Shown here: positions 1-12,828 of the stretch, piece after piece
How the letters are laid out: the number at the start of each line of letters is the position of its first letter
How positions within the stretch are numbered: the stretch's first letter is position 1
Source: Iris pallida
Taxonomy: Eukaryota; Streptophyta; Magnoliopsida; Asparagales; Iridaceae
Length of the DNA: 64,000 nucleotides
Assembly: GCA_029216955.1 (NCBI GenBank)
Contig: JANAVB010015600.1
Location: forward strand, 32,495,587 to 32,559,586
Direction: 5' to 3'
Notes under the pieces: model-generated
What the model was told of the DNA's origin: nothing
The model's database searches: none
What the model saw: only the letters and a program-made list of their open reading frames with translations
Translations under genes and position numbers: made by a program

Positions 1-1639
1 AACAATAAACGATTTTACAACAAAGAAACGAAAGACTGTCGACATAGTCGTTCAACGTAGAGTATAGCAACATTGGAAGACTTCGGGACCGATGGGTCGC
101 CAAGACGACTCCGCACGGGAGTTGCATAATGAATGAATAAGAACGAATAAGTGAATGAATGAATCCACGAATGAATGACATGAATACGTGAAGAATGAAT
201 GAATGCACAACGAGTGAAAGAAAGACATGAAAGAGTGAATAAAGATAAGAAAGAAAAATGGTTAGCGACAGGTATGATGGACACGTGCAACGGAGCTCTC
301 TACCCGCGCTGCACGGGCGCCAACCTGGTCGATAACGTATTATGGCTCAAAGACAGCCGTTAAGTTAAATGACAAGTCAATACAAAATGGTCATGGACAA
401 ACGGTACAGGCAATGGGGAGAAATACCGTGGCCGTCATGAGAAAGGATTCTGGGCACGAGCGATGGGGGAATACCGTGGCCGGCCGAGGCGGAATCAGAC
501 ATGGGGCTTACGGGCTACTTTGAGTGGGGGCTCGGCCACTCAAGGAGACGTAAGGCCAGGTATTTCAAGAGACTATCAAGGTGTACCAGCCATCACGCTT
601 CGATAGGTGAGAATGCCCACGAGAATGTCCCAAATGGCTTGTGATGCCACGCCCATGCATGTAGATTAAGTAGCTATGCTAGTGGCAATCCACGTGCAAG
701 TCTTTGCATTGAAACAAGTAGTCTAAGTTAACTAAATGAAGTGCCTCCTGAAACATGCTTGAAATAACACTCCTGAACATGCTCGAAATATAACACTCCT
801 GAACATGCTTGAAACGTAACACTCTGAACATGTCTACGACATGCTAGAACGTGCCTACGACGTGCTAGAACCTGAGGCAGGGACACGCCCTTAACTGAAT
901 GTTTACATGAATCACGTTAAGTTACTACATGTGAATTGTTGACTAACTTGGTTTACTTTGGACAGGAAGGCCGGACGGTAAGTATGGGTAAGTCGTGCAT
1001 GCATTTCCATACAAATACTTGAATTCGGTAACACGATATAGTTACGAAATATGCCATAAACTGATCCTAAAGCAAGATTAGAATGACAATGAATGATAGA
1101 TGGTGCCAAAAGTAAATAGAATGTTTGGTAATGATAGAATTGTGGGTGAGCTAGCCTCCCCACCAGTGCATAATAATGTACGGATAACCCCACAGTCTGC
1201 TTGCATGATGCAGGAGACGTCATCGGGTGCGAGCTTTCCTCGAACGTGCTAAGGCGCGGAGCTACCTCTGGAGCCTTGGAGCGTTGCAAGAAGCTGAAAC
1301 ACCCTATACAGGACATAATGTATCAGAACATTGCCTTGTATCATTCCATCTTGTAAGCCACTTGGCATGCCTTTTATGTTTCAGAAGAGAGAGAGAGCTT
1401 GAGCGATTTGTAATATCGGCCTAGCGCCGCTTGTAAACTTCTTGAATATCAATAAAGAGTTTGAATTCGCTTCAATTTGTGTTTTATTTACTTTCCGCTG
1501 CAATGGGGACACTCTGTGCGACTCTGTGGCCTAGCTCAAATCGGCCGTTTTGGACTTGGCCTTACACGGGCACAACCTAGGCCCGTGCGGCATCACGCCT
1601 TAGCAAGGAAGATCGCTCCTACGAGAGCGGGACGTGACA
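1..1639 (+). repeat. 5' LTR (left end outside window)
   Basis: Matches the right LTR from about position 5040 onward with scattered substitutions and small indels. It ends at GTGACA (1639), three bases before the primer-binding site. AATAAA at 1451-1456 is a plausible polyadenylation signal. A GAAT-rich stretch lies at 125-250. If the right LTR starts at 4583, about 460 bases of this copy lie before the window. Confidence 0.75.
745..870 (+). repeat. ~26-bp tandem repeat inside the LTR
   Basis: Units resembling CCTGAACATGCTTGAAATGT recur about four times and grade into a CTACGACRTGCTAGAAC pair. The same block is present in the other LTR at about 5800-5920, so it predates the insertion. Confidence 0.7.
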
Positions 1640-4582
1640 GATTGGTATTAGAGAACGTTTACGTCTTTGGACTTCACGTCGATTTCTAAGTTTTGAAAGC
1701 TCGTCGTTGGAAAAAGAAGTGTACGCTCTCTCTCATTGTGCCTTGGGATGTTCCATACAATAAGTCTAATATTTTCAAAAGCTCGTTTAGGCATTCAATC
1801 GAACGCATTGGTAGACTATCTTCGAATGCATCGGTAGGCCTTTGTGCCGAACGATGTCAACTTGTCTTGAATAAAAATACGTGCTAAAGTTAACATGTCG
1901 CGTGCATGCCTAACTAGTCCTACGATGTCCCTAGAAAATGAGCGTGCAAACTCGGAATATAGTCCGCACGAGATGGTTATACGGCACAACTTAGTCCGCG
2001 TGTCGCGCACCTCGACTTTTGGTGCAATCGAGTTGCGAGCGATATCAAGTACCGCTTGGTCGGGAACGAAGCTACCCTTAGAGTGTATATCGATAGGAAC
2101 GCTATCGAGTTCACGCTTAGGCGTACACGAAGATTGATTTAGACTGTGAGGAACGGGCAAATGCACGATTGAATGTCGATTGGAAATCGAATGATCTTTT
2201 AGGATTGATAGAATGACTTGAACCCGAGTGGTGTATGTGATAGGTCCGAAGAAGAATGAGAATGGGTGTCGACGATTAGTCGAGTGGCTCGAACCCTGAG
2301 TGGTGTATGGACGTTATAGAAATTGTTCGAGCAAGACTAAAGGATTTACGGATATAATGAGTATGTCGACAAGCGATGGTATTGCAAAGCCTTAAAACAT
2401 GTCACGCTTAGTTGGTCGTGACTTCGAATGTCCCGAACGAGATGTTCGGACAACTTGTCAATGGCAATGCAAGAAAAACGACTCGAAACGATGAATGAAG
2501 ATGTATGTCTTGATCGAGGAAGCTAGAGGATAGCACTTGTAATTTCAGATTGGGTCAAATGAAATGTGACTTGAGTTTGAAGAACGATCTTGAAACGAGC
2601 TTGAGGAATAGCGATCGAACTTGATCTTGAATATCGAAAAAAATTGGAATATCCAACTCGGACAATAAGCATCAACGCACGACTCGAAATTGGTTGCAAA
2701 GGAAGATCGTCAGGTTACGCATATCGTCGATGGTATTGAGGCGTATCAAAGATCGATATGCGATAACTCGGGGGTACTCTGACTCGGCAAATGACGATCG
2801 TACAAATGTTTTATTTCGATGGATGCTATACTCGGGATGTTAAAATGTGTCGAGGAAAAGATAAACTTGGCTCGAGGATTTTCCAGTTGAACGAATGATA
2901 AACGGACAATCGAATTGGATATCGACTTGGATGGAAATGAAATGTTGGATTTGCTTCGTCGATAACCATAACTTGACGTTCTTGTCTTATGCGAGCGCAA
3001 CTCCAGCCTCGCACATGCGTCACGCCTATTAGGGCGATCACTCCGCGTAAGCGCTGGTATGGTGATTCATACAGCGGGACTGATTGAACTAGCATAGCGT
3101 GGCAATTTGTATGCTTTGACTTGTGGTTTGACACGAAGGTAGACTCGAGAATGGCTTAGCGTGCGTAACAGTCGAACTTGAGGATTGAGTAGGTCCAATC
3201 CGCGTATCGAAAATGAATTAGTCTAGATTCAAACAAGAGTTACGCCCCGATAAGAATGATTATTCCGCGGGAGCGTTGCATGGTGATTTATGAACCATCA
3301 TAGATAATCAGACTCGCATGAGATTGGGATAAAATATATTGTCGGGCTAGACGACCTCATGATCGAATACATGAATTGGTTAGAATTGATGATTTAAATG
3401 GATTCGAATACGCGTAACGAATGCGTTGATGCGAATAGGTGATCGTGCTCGATGTTTAGAAATCTGAGTGATGCGAGCTTGGGTAGAAAACTCCGTGCTA
3501 TCGACCTTGGTTTGACCCTAGGATTGGGGGTCAGAGTTGGCATTATTGTTGGAGAACTATGATTCCAATCCTGACATTGACTTAGTCTTGAAAAATGGCC
3601 TGGCGGTTAGGCGAGACGCCCTGTTTCAAGTGTTAGTAATCGAAAGATTGATCTTGAGGATTGGCATGGATGGATAGCATGAATCACGAATATAGGAGAC
3701 CATGCTCACGAGACTCGGCTGACATACATATATTTCAGGGACGCCGGAGTATGTGCACGATGCGACTCGAATGAGAATGATGAATTCTCTATCACGCGAT
3801 TTGGAGAATGCATGTATTTTGGGGACGCCTGGAATGCGTGCACGATCCAACCAAGTGACACGTTGAATTCCAAACGAGACTTGAGGAATGGAAGAGTGTC
3901 GAAAACTTGACATCATGTTAAAAGAAAGGAATGATACTAGTACGAGCATGGCTCGAAATCAAAGAAACGTGTAGGCAGAGTGTGCGTGAACGACGACGAG
4001 ATTAGCCCTAAACAAGTGAATGGTATGGAATCGATATCGTGCAAGTAAAAGTTGGTATAACGAATTGGACCTTTGATAGGAAGATATACTCGATGATAGT
4101 GCAATACTTGGTCTTGAATCAGACGAAAATTACTTAGACTTGGTCAACCCCGCTAAGAAAAAATCATACTGATTTCATGGTCGAGAACGCTTGAGAAGCG
4201 AATCGGGTCATCTCGATGACCGAGATAAACGAAAGTAAGTATGCCTCAGCCCACGACCCGTGCATTTGATGAATTACAACGTGCCTCGTACGACCATTTC
4301 AGTCCCATGACACGAAGAAATAGCATCCAAGACAAGACAAGAAACACTTGAATTGAATAAGTACCATCAACTCTAAAATGAATGAAAAGTTATTCAATAA
4401 AATCGACCAAACGTATGCGACACGGAACTTAGAAAGGTATCGAGTATAATTCGATGCCATCGAGCGATAAAGCCATTCGATAGAAATTGTCTAAGATACA
4501 TACACGACATGGGTTAAGGAACGGTAGGATGACCTGCACTCAGGAAGTCTCGACGACGAGACTTATTTTGAGTGGTGTATTA
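1640..4582 (+). other. Internal region without coding capacity
   Basis: About 2.9 kb between the LTRs. No gag, protease, RT or integrase motif was seen in any frame. CpG, TCGA and CGAA words look unusually frequent for old plant retroelement DNA. Imperfect internal duplications exist: a GGGACGCC...GTGCACGAT block at about 3731-3770 and again at 3814-3853; a CGCGTAAGCG/TGGTGATTCAT block near 3018-3085 and 3239-3303; and GAGTGGTGTAT at 2228, 2300 and just before the right LTR. Confidence 0.65.
1643..1656 (+). promoter_or_regulatory. Primer-binding site
   Basis: TGGTATTAGAGAAC begins three bases after the LTR end. It is a mutated form of TGGTATCAGAGC, the plant initiator-Met-tRNA complement, which is intact in the second copy at 6698. 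Confidence 0.7.
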
Positions 4583-6694
4583 TGTAATGACCCACTCCGT
4601 CCTAGCGGAACGCCGATTCAAACGGCAAGTGCAACGACTCAAACGAGCCGTCGACCCGAAGAGTTGGCATCGACCTGATGAAGAATCGATGCAAGGCTTA
4701 CATTGGCCCGTCAAGACGAATCCAGACTTAGACTTTCAAAGGCGCGCTCGGAGTATCGCTCGGCGATGCGAACATCGCTAAGGTGGGTGGCTCCGATGAA
4801 CCCGTCTTTGCTTAGCCTAGACACATAACAATACGGACACTATTGCTAGAATCGCTAGGCGATAACACCGTGCATGCTAATAAATGAATGACTCAATGCA
4901 CATAGCTAAGGAAATAATCCCATCTTGAATGCTTGTTTAGAACATGGAAAAGAACTCGGCAAATATAGAAACTCTCGTACTGCGCTCTACGCTCGTGCTA
5001 AGGCACAAACTTACATGCAAGTTTCCTATGCGATCAACAATGAAACGATAAATGGTTTACAACAAAGAAACGGAAGACTATCGACATAGTCGTTCCGAGT
5101 AGAGTATAACAACATTAGAAGACTTCGGGATCGATGGGTCGCCAAGGCGACTCCCGTACGGGGAGTTGCATAATAAATGAATAAATAAACGAATAAGTGA
5201 ATGAATGAATCCACGAATGAATGACATGAATACGTGAAGAATGAATGAATGTACGAACGAGTGAAAGAAAGATGAAAAAGTGAATAAAAGATAAGAAAGG
5301 AAAGAATGGTTAGCGACAGGTATGACGGGCAAGTACAACGGGGCTCGCTACCCGCGCTGCACGGACGCCAAACTGGTCGATAACGCATTATGGCTCAAAG
5401 ACAGCCGTTAAGTTAAATGACAAGTCAATACGAAATGATCGTGGACAAACGGTACGGGCGATGGAGGAAATTTCGTGGCCGTCATGAGGAAGGATTCTGC
5501 GACACGGGCGATGGGGGAGATACCGTGGCCGGCCTAGGCAGAATCAGACATGGGGCTTACGAGCTGCTTTGAGTGGGGGCTCGACCACTCAAGAAGACGT
5601 AAGGCTAGGCATTTCAAGAGACTATCAAGGTGTACCAGCCATCACGCTTCGATAGGTGAGAATGCCCACGAGAATGTCCAAAATGGCTTGTGATGCCAGT
5701 GACCCATGCATGTAGATTAAGTGGGCTATGCTAGTGGCAATCCACGTACAAGTCTTTGCATTGAAATAAGTAGTCTAAGTTAACTAAATAAAGTGCCTCC
5801 TGAAACATGCTTGAAATGTAACACTCCTGAACATGCTCGAAATGTAACACTCCTGAACATGCTTGAAATGTAACACTCTGAACATGCCTACGACGTGCTA
5901 GAACTTGCCTACGACGTGCGAGAACCTGAGGCAGGGACACGCCCTTAACATTGAATGTTTACATGAATCACGTTAAGTTACTACATGTGAATTATTGACT
6001 AACTTGGTTTACTTTGGACAGGGAAGGCCGGACGGTAAGTATGTGTAAGTCGTGCATGTATTTTATGCAGACATTTGAATTCGGCAACACGAGATAGGTT
6101 ACGAAATATGCCATGAAACTCATCCTAAGGCAAGATTAGAAAGACAATGAATGATAGACGGTGCCCAAAAGTAAATGGAACGTGTTTGGTAATAATATTA
6201 TTATGGGCGAGCTAGCCTCCCCACCAGTGCATAACAATGTCCTGATAACCCTACAGTCTGCTTGCAGGATACAGGAGACGTCGTCGGGTGCGGAGCTTTC
6301 CTCGAACGTGCTAAGGCACGGAGCTACCTCTGGAGCCTTGGAGCATTGCAAGAAGCTGAAGCATCCTATACAGGACATAATGTATCAGAAAATTGCCATG
6401 TACCATTCCATCTTGTAAGCCACTTGGCACGTCTTTTATGTTTCAGAGAGAGCTTGAGCGATTTGTAATATCGGCCTAGCACCGCTTGTAAACTTCTTGA
6501 ATATCAATAAAGAGTTTGAATTCACTTCAATTTGTGTTTATTTGCTTTCCGTTGCAATGGGGACACTCTGTGCGACTCTGTGGCCTAGCTCAAATTGGCC
6601 GTTTCTGGACTTGGCCTTGTACGGGCGCAACCTAGGCCCGTGCGGCATCACGTCTTAGCGAGGACCATCGTTCCTACGGGAGCGGGGCGTGACA
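4583..6694 (+). repeat. 3' LTR of the non-coding element
   Basis: The right LTR starts at TGTAATGACCC. The sequence before it (GACGAGAC...GAGTGGTGTATTA) aligns with the 3' end of the TR-GAG element, which reads GACGAAAT...AAGGTGGGTAGGAT just before its own TGTAAC start. It ends GTGACA at 6694. AATAAA is at 6506-6511. The start is less certain than the end: an AAGGTGGGTGG stretch at 4780 could instead be the polypurine tract, which would shorten the LTR by about 200 bp. Confidence 0.6.
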
Positions 6695-6697
6695 GAT

Positions 6698-6709
6698 TGG
6701 TATCAGAGC
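6698..6709 (+). promoter_or_regulatory. Primer-binding site after the second LTR
   Basis: TGGTATCAGAGC is an exact complement to the 3' end of plant initiator Met-tRNA. A PBS downstream of what should be a 3' LTR marks a following repeat of the element, cut after 145 bp. Confidence 0.85.
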
Positions 6710-6841
6710 ACGGCTTTACGTCCTTGGACTTTACGTCGATTTCTCAGTTTTGAAAGCTCGTCATTGGAAAAAGAAGTGTACGCTCTCTCTCATTGTGCCT
6801 TGGGATGTTCCATACAATAAGTCTAACATTTTCTAAAGCTT

Positions 6842-7330
6842 AAAGGGGAGAGTTCGCCAATGGATCTCCAGGACAGCGCTTGTACAGGTGTAATGCCCAA
6901 TATTGTGTTCACTCTGCAGGATATACTCATCAAAACCAACCTACACGATCGCCTCCTGTATTATATGGATACGTCGGCGATATCAAGGTGGATCGGATGC
7001 ACATTGATCCCGGTTCTTCAATAAGCATCATTTCGAAGAGGTTGCTTCACCTCCTTCACATCCCTATGTATCGGCTGACACCTACCAGCAGCGCCATTAC
7101 GGTTTCAATTCAGGGAGAAGCTACCATATTGGGAAGATTCACCTGAAATGCCAAATTGGTGACCTTCAGTCGAAAGAGACCTGCTATGTCATAGACGCAG
7201 ATACGTCCAACAACATTCTCCTGGGGCATCTGTGGATACACGATTATATGATCGTGCCTTTCACATTGCACCAGTGCTTCAAATATGTCGATAAGTACGG
7301 CTTAGTAAAATGGAATTCACCGACATCGAT
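6842..7330 (+). pseudogene. Tat retroelement protease remnant
   Basis: One frame from 6880 contains the aspartic protease signature DPGSSISII (about 7004-7030). In a second frame the typical tail continues as CQIGDL...YVIDADTS...ILLGHLWIHDYMIVP..LHQCFKYVD (about 7140-7300). The frame change shows at least one indel near 7140. In autonomous relatives this enzyme cleaves the gag-pol polyprotein in the virus-like particle. The zinc-finger gag part that should precede it is missing because the element is broken at 6842. Confidence 0.75.
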
Positions 7331-8735
7331 CCCTTCAAAGGGGTTGAATCCTACTATTCGGATTCCTGTCTGTACGAGAAATTAAAAAGGTACTTGATCA
7401 AAGAGGATGCTCAAGAGCAAACGGAGGCTATAATGGGATCAGAAGAACATCTGAAGATCCATCTCCAGGACAGCAAACCAGGCAGAACCGTATCTCTTGT
7501 AGCCACTCTGCATAAAGAAGCAACTAGTCTCCCGGTGCTCACCGCACAAAAGGACCAGATGGTTATCCAACTGCCAAGGTCTGGCAAGGGCCGAGACCCA
7601 CTGTGGAGCCACTGACAATCAGACTACCAAGAGCCGGCCACCAACAATCAGAAGAGATCAATCCTTCTGTCAAGCCGATGACCATTCGTCTTTCTAGGAC
7701 AAGTCGACAACCGAACGCTAAGCCAGGGACTGCTAGTGAGCCAATGACTCACGTCCAGCACAAGCGCTAAGCCAGGGACCGCTAGTGCGCCAACGACCCC
7801 ACATTCAACACCACCAGTGGGACCCTTGACAATCAAGCGCCCAGGTCATCCTCCCAATCTTCATTAATACAGGGGTGGCTGAAGAGGAGTTAGAGCTAGC
7901 CAAGTAAGTGGCTGCACACACTAATATTCCTTCTGCTGATGATGTAATCCCACAGAAAAGATACCTTATTTTATCAATAAAGGGCTATCTTTGAACTACC
8001 TCGAGCTTAACAAGCTCCGTATGATGTATGCTATAGAACACGGTATAGGTACCAACTTACACACACAAGTGACGAATGTCTATACCACGAACCAACTTAC
8101 TCCCATGGAAGGCGCTTGCTTTATAGCCGAGGGAGAAGATCACCCTCATCTTCGGCCGAAAGAATGGTCAACAGTCCTTCAGGCCAGAGAAAGTCGATCT
8201 TGAACCCGATACGGGAGACTGCCCTTTATCTATATAGTTTCCTCCAAGTACCTCATGCAAAAATAGGGGTATGATATGGAAACTATGCTAGGCTTGAACT
8301 ATGGCACCGGCCGGCAATTACCCTTACAATTGCCAATCCCGACTGGAAAACTACGGGATTATTATAACAAGACCAGGCTTGGTCTAGGATATGTTACACC
8401 TGCAACAACTCCGGAGAGCTCAGATAAGGAATGTGAATGGCATTCACACTCGACTGGATCACCCACTTCCGATTCGGATGTCAGCATTTGGGTCGTATTC
8501 AGGCAAGCTTGGTCTGCCAACATGGCATTTGCTAACGCCTACGAAGGAGACAAAGACATACCCGAACTTCTCGAGTTAGAGCCTTGGGTCCAATAGCTAG
8601 ATGCGCAATGGAAGAAGCAGAACGAAGAGATCCCCCTACCGAAGATGAGGTTATGCAAGTTGACCTCGGGGACAAATCCTCTACAAAGCCAATCTTCATC
8701 AGCAAAAGCCTGACAGACAAAGAGCGAAGTCGCTA
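7331..8735 (+). pseudogene. Tat protease-RT linker remnant
   Basis: About 1.4 kb of broken frames between protease and RT. It includes a GLNYGTGRQLPLQL...RLGLGYVTP stretch near 8280-8400, the kind of glycine-rich spacer often present in Tat pol. A ~50-bp duplication (CTAAGCCAGGGACYGCTAGTG) occurs at about 7720 and 7770. No catalytic motif is visible. Confidence 0.5.
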
Positions 8736-9960
8736 TTGCAACTTGTCAGAGAGTATATTGACGTATTTGCCTGGTGCTATAAAGACATGTCAGGGCTAAA
8801 CCCCGAGATTGTACTCCATAAGCTCAACATTCATCCGGACGCGAAACCTGTCAAGCAACAGCAACGACGGTTCCGCCCAGACATCATGAATTCTATCGAA
8901 GCTGAAGTCAACAAACTAATAACCAGCAGCTTCATCCAAGGAACAATATCCAGACTGGGTCGCTAACATAGTATCAGTCTTCAAAAGAATGGGAATATCC
9001 GAATTTGCATCGACTTCTGAAATCTGAACGAAGCATGTCCTAAGATGAGTTCCCTCTTCCTATTAGGACATAATGATTGACAACACATGTGGCTTTGAGC
9101 GAACGTCGTTCATCGATGGCTTCTCAGGATACAACCAAATCTAGATATTTCTTGACGACGAAAAGCATACATCATTTCAAACGCCAATTGGTGTGTACTG
9201 CTACACAGTCATGTCCTTTGGTTTAAAGAATGCCGTGCCACATATCAACGAGCTATGAGTGTTATCTTCAGAGATCACTAGCGTAAGACAGTAGAGTGTT
9301 ACGTCGACGACATCGCCGTCAAGAGTGCTCTAAGGAAGATCATCTACACGATCTAAGGACAGTATTCGACCTGATACGAGCACACAACTTGAAGATGAAT
9401 CCCACCAAATCCTTCTTGGGCGTATCCAGTAGAAAATTCTTAGGTTTCATATTATCGCCCAGGGAATCCATATAGACCCTGAGAAGACGAAGGCAATCAT
9501 GGAGATGAGTCCTCCGAGAAATCTCCGAGGACTCAGAGGCCTTCAAGGGAGGCTCGCTTATATCAGGAGGTTTATCTCTAACCTCTCCGGACGATGTCAA
9601 CCCTTACGCACCTCATGAAGAAAGACATCTCCTTCGTATGGGACGTAGAGTGCCAACGTGCCTTTGCAACATTAAAGAATATCTGTCGAACCCTCCAATC
9701 CTGGTGGCCCCGGTTGCTGGAAAGCACGTTCTTGCTCTATGTGCGAGCGATGGAGCATTCCTTCGGAGCTCTACTATTATCTCAGCCAAATAATGATAGG
9801 GCCTGAGCATAGATACACCGTCGTGGAAAAGGAATGTCTCGTCTTGGTGTTCGCTATTCAGAAAATGTGACACTATGTTACAGACAAACCATCCATGTTA
9901 TATCACGAGTCAACCCCCTCAGGGTCCTCATGACCAAACTAGGCGCACTCAGCTCTCGCC
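8736..9960 (+). pseudogene. Tat reverse transcriptase / RNase H remnant
   Basis: Split over several frames. The RT start reads DVFAWCYKDMSGLNPEIVLHK...FRPDIMNSIEAEV (8747-8925). This is followed by RICIDF-like text near 9000 and GVYCYTVMSFGLKNA near 9190-9230. The catalytic YVDDI core lies at about 9300-9315, then KMNPTKSFLGVSS (9390-9430) and GLQGRLAYIRRFISNLSGRCQP (9540-9603). RNase H text EHRYTVVEKECLVLVFAIQKM lies at about 9808-9870. Stops and frameshifts occur every 100-300 bp, so it cannot make an active polymerase. Confidence 0.85.
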
Positions 9961-10119
9961 TTGCTACCTGGGCGATATTATTGTCCCTCTACCCTATGAT
10001 CTTCGTCCCGCAGAAGGCTATTAAAGGTCAAGCTCTGGCAGAGTTTTTAGCGGCCCATCCAGGTTCGGAGTCAACCAGAATATATGAAGAGATCCCAGAC
10101 GAGGTCACCAATTCAATAT

Positions 10120-10540
10120 GGCTTTCCATGATACCGTCTGGCGAATGTTCTTCGACGGTGCCTCAAGAATCGGGCCCAAGGGCAACATCGTCGTTGGGGT
10201 CGGAGTAGTAGTAGTATGATTCTTCCTCTGCCTTGATGATCGATCGGGCATACTCACTCACGGAACCATGTTCAAACAACTTGGTCGAGTACAACGCCTT
10301 GGTCACCAGCCTCCGACTTGCGAAGGAACTGAAGTAGAGTACCTGGAAGCATATGGCGATTCACAGTTAATCGTCAATCAGATCCGGGGCTCATATGAAG
10401 TTCGCCATGAAGACATGATCCCCCATCATCAAATAGCAATCGCCATCATCACGCTTCTTGAAAGGGTTCTTCAAAACATGTTCCAAGACTTCGAAATATT
10501 GAAGCCGATGTCGTAGCAGGACTTGCCGCTTCTCTGGAGG
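10120..10540 (+). pseudogene. Second (Tat-type) RNase H remnant
   Basis: A second RNase H-like segment follows the first: VWRMFFDGASRIGPKG near 10135-10185 across a frame change, then EYLEAYGDSQLIVNQIRGSYEVRHEDM at 10340-10420. The FDGAS and GDSQLIV motifs hold the expected acidic residues. An extra RNase H downstream of the usual one is a marker of the Tat clade. Frameshifts separate it from the RT and integrase parts. Confidence 0.7.
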
Positions 10541-10689
10541 TTCCAAATCATACTCATCATCTGGTGGACGTAATAGGCCATGAATTGGTTTGTCCTAAGA
10601 ACAACGTGCAATTTGCTGTGAGTTACTCTCCATGGCGGTCGACGAAACACAGGACTGGAGACTCCGTTTATTAACTTCATAGTCTACGA

Positions 10690-11902
10690 CATCTTGCCGG
10701 AGAATCCGAAAGAAGCCACTTCTATCAAAAGACGTTCTCTCCGATTCTTCTACGATACAGAGACAAAAATGCTGTATCGACGATCCTATAATGGGTTGCT
10801 GCTCCGGTGTTTGTCAAATAAGCCAAAGAAGCTGTACGCGAAGCTCAACGGCGTTTGAGGGGCCCATCGACCTGGCCTGAAATTTTAAGACCGTATTCGT
10901 CGGATGGGCTATTACTGGCCTACGATGGTAGTAGATACGATAGACTATACAAGAAAATTTAAAGCTTGTCAGATCCATGCAGATTTTATACACCAACCAT
11001 CCGAATTCCTACATTCGACGGTGGCATCCTGGCCATTTAAGGCATGGAGAATGATATCATCGGTCCAATCATCCCGTCTTCGTCCAGAGGACACCGTTTT
11101 ATATTGGCAATTATAGACTACTTCTCCAAATAGGTGGAAGCTGTTTGCTTGCAGAAGTAAAGACATCAAACGTGATCAGCTTCGTCAAGCACCACGTCAT
11201 CAATCGCTTTGGTCTGTCTCGAACGATCATCCATGACAATGGTTCGCAGTTCGCAAGCAACGTCTTCTATTAGTTTTGCTATAGACATCGAATCCAGAAT
11301 GTTGCTTCAATACCGTACAACCCGACGGCTACTGGTCTGGCTAAAGCATTCAACAAAACTATAATCAAGCTTCTCAAGAAGTTCGTGTCCTCAAACAAAT
11401 GCGACTGGAATGAAAAGCTTGGCGAATGCTTATGGGCGTACCGTACTACAGTCTGGACAGCCACTGGGAACACACCATTCTCTCTGGTATACAAAAGTGA
11501 GACAGTTCTCCATTGGAGACTCAAATCCCCTCGCTCCGTGCCGCCCTCACTTACCGATTGACGACGGATGATAATTACCGTCATCGGCTACAAGAGTTGG
11601 AGGCCTTAGATGAAAAGCGCCTGCTAGCTCAACAACGAATTGAGCTTTATCAAGCCCGCATCTCTGGAGCCTTCAACAAGAAGGTCAAGCTAAGAACATT
11701 CCAAGTAGGCGATCTCGTCTTGGCAGTTCGGAGGCCGATGGTTATGACTCACAAAACCGCCGGCAAGTTCCAGCCAAAGTGGAAAGGCCCATTTATCATC
11801 GAGGCTGTATTCTCCAATGGTGCATAACGTCTCGTAAAGTAAAATGAAGACTTGCTCGTGATGCACATCAACGACAAGTTCCTGAAGAAATATTATGTCT
11901 AA
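10690..11902 (+). pseudogene. Tat integrase remnant
   Basis: Fragments in order: an H2C2-like region with AKEAVREAQRR and VGWAITG (10815-10920), core text SRTIIHDNGSQFASNVFY (11215-11270), the CDWNEKLGECLWAYRTTV segment (11400-11450), and a C-terminal frame 11513-11827 with FQVGDLVLAVRRPMV and KFQPKWKGPFIIEAVFSNGA. The end FLKKYYV with TAA at 11900-11902 closes pol. The enzyme would insert the cDNA into the genome; internal stops show it is dead. Confidence 0.8.
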
Positions 11903-12700
11903 ACGACATCTACCGAATCAACCGGATTGTTGAGTTATGTACCCTTAAGTACCGCTGAACTTACACTCTGGTCATTCCAAATGAATCTATATTGCATCTT
12001 CTGGTTAGTGAGTCATATAATCATACCTCTGAACTTCCTCCCTAAAAGAGCATCTTTTTCATAATCTATTACCCGCGCTTTCAGTGCATAAAAAAGGGTA
12101 ACAGGTCCACAAAATTCCAGAAACAACCACGTCGATGTCACCTCTGAGTTGTTTCTCTTCCATCGCAAACAAATCACCCATTACATAGAACTTCCACGTC
12201 CATATTACCTCTGAGTTGTTCTATGTACCCTTCGTTGAGTCCACTCCTGCCACGTCCTCATTACCTCTGAGTAGGAAGACTCCGTAGTAAAATCCTCATA
12301 TTTACCACGTCCTCATTACCACTGAGTAAGTATGTTGGTTTTCTCTTAACTTATTATCCGTACCCAAAACTAGGGTACGCCAAGGATAATAGGCCCACAA
12401 ATCTACAGTTGACCACAAATGTCCATAATTGACCACAAATGTTCGCAGCTGACTACAAATGCTGTACTCGGTCCTCTAATACATGCGCCTCTTTTCTCAC
12501 CATCACATGCCTCTAGAATCCAGCTGTTCCATGGCATTCTTTCGCCCATACCAAGAACTTCCATGCCCGCCTTACCATGGAGTTGTTCTAGGTATCTCTA
12601 TCAAACTTATTATCATACCTAAAACTAAGGTATACCAAGGGTAATAGGTCCACAGAAAGTCCTCCAGTGGGGCAAATGCCATAATACCAAAGAAACGGTA
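11903..12700 (+). repeat. Tat 3' untranslated repeat region
   Basis: Between the pol stop and the end of the antisense gene. A CCACGTC...ATTACCTCTGAGT unit recurs at 12127, 12194, 12249 and 12305, with a diverged copy near 12550. A larger unit ending GGTAATAGGTCCACA recurs near 12090-12115, 12375-12400 and 12625-12655. No coding potential was seen. Variable tandem repeats in this position are known for Tat elements. Confidence 0.65.
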
Positions 12701-12828
12701 CAAGCACAACAGATAAAGGATGATGTAAACATAGTTATTCATTTAAAATAAAGAGTACTACATTTTTGGGACCATGTCCCTGTTAAAAAAATGGAGGAAC
12801 ATAATAATGAAAGAAAGAAAAAAGGCGA

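Larger units (their letters stand above)
1..6841 (+). mobile_element. Non-coding LTR retroelement, head-to-tail array fragment
   Basis: Bases 1-1780 and about 5040-6839 are near-identical direct repeats that cover most of an LTR plus the first ~145 bp of internal DNA. Each LTR ends in GTGACA followed by a TGGTAT-type primer-binding site. Between them, about 2.9 kb of internal sequence holds no gag or pol frame, so this is a large non-autonomous derivative. A normal element would stop at the end of its right LTR (6694). Here the right LTR is again followed by PBS and internal DNA until an abrupt switch at 6841/6842 into a Tat-type protease region. This suggests an LTR-internal-LTR-internal tandem formed by recombination and later cut. 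Orientation follows the PBS. Confidence 0.75.

Noticed and set aside
4780..4797. AAGGTGGGTGG as the polypurine tract of the first element
   Set aside because: Kept only as an alternative: alignment of the preceding DNA with the TR-GAG 3' end favours an LTR start at 4583.
6698..6709. Possible tRNA-related gene
   Set aside because: It is only the 12-base primer-binding site; no cloverleaf around it.
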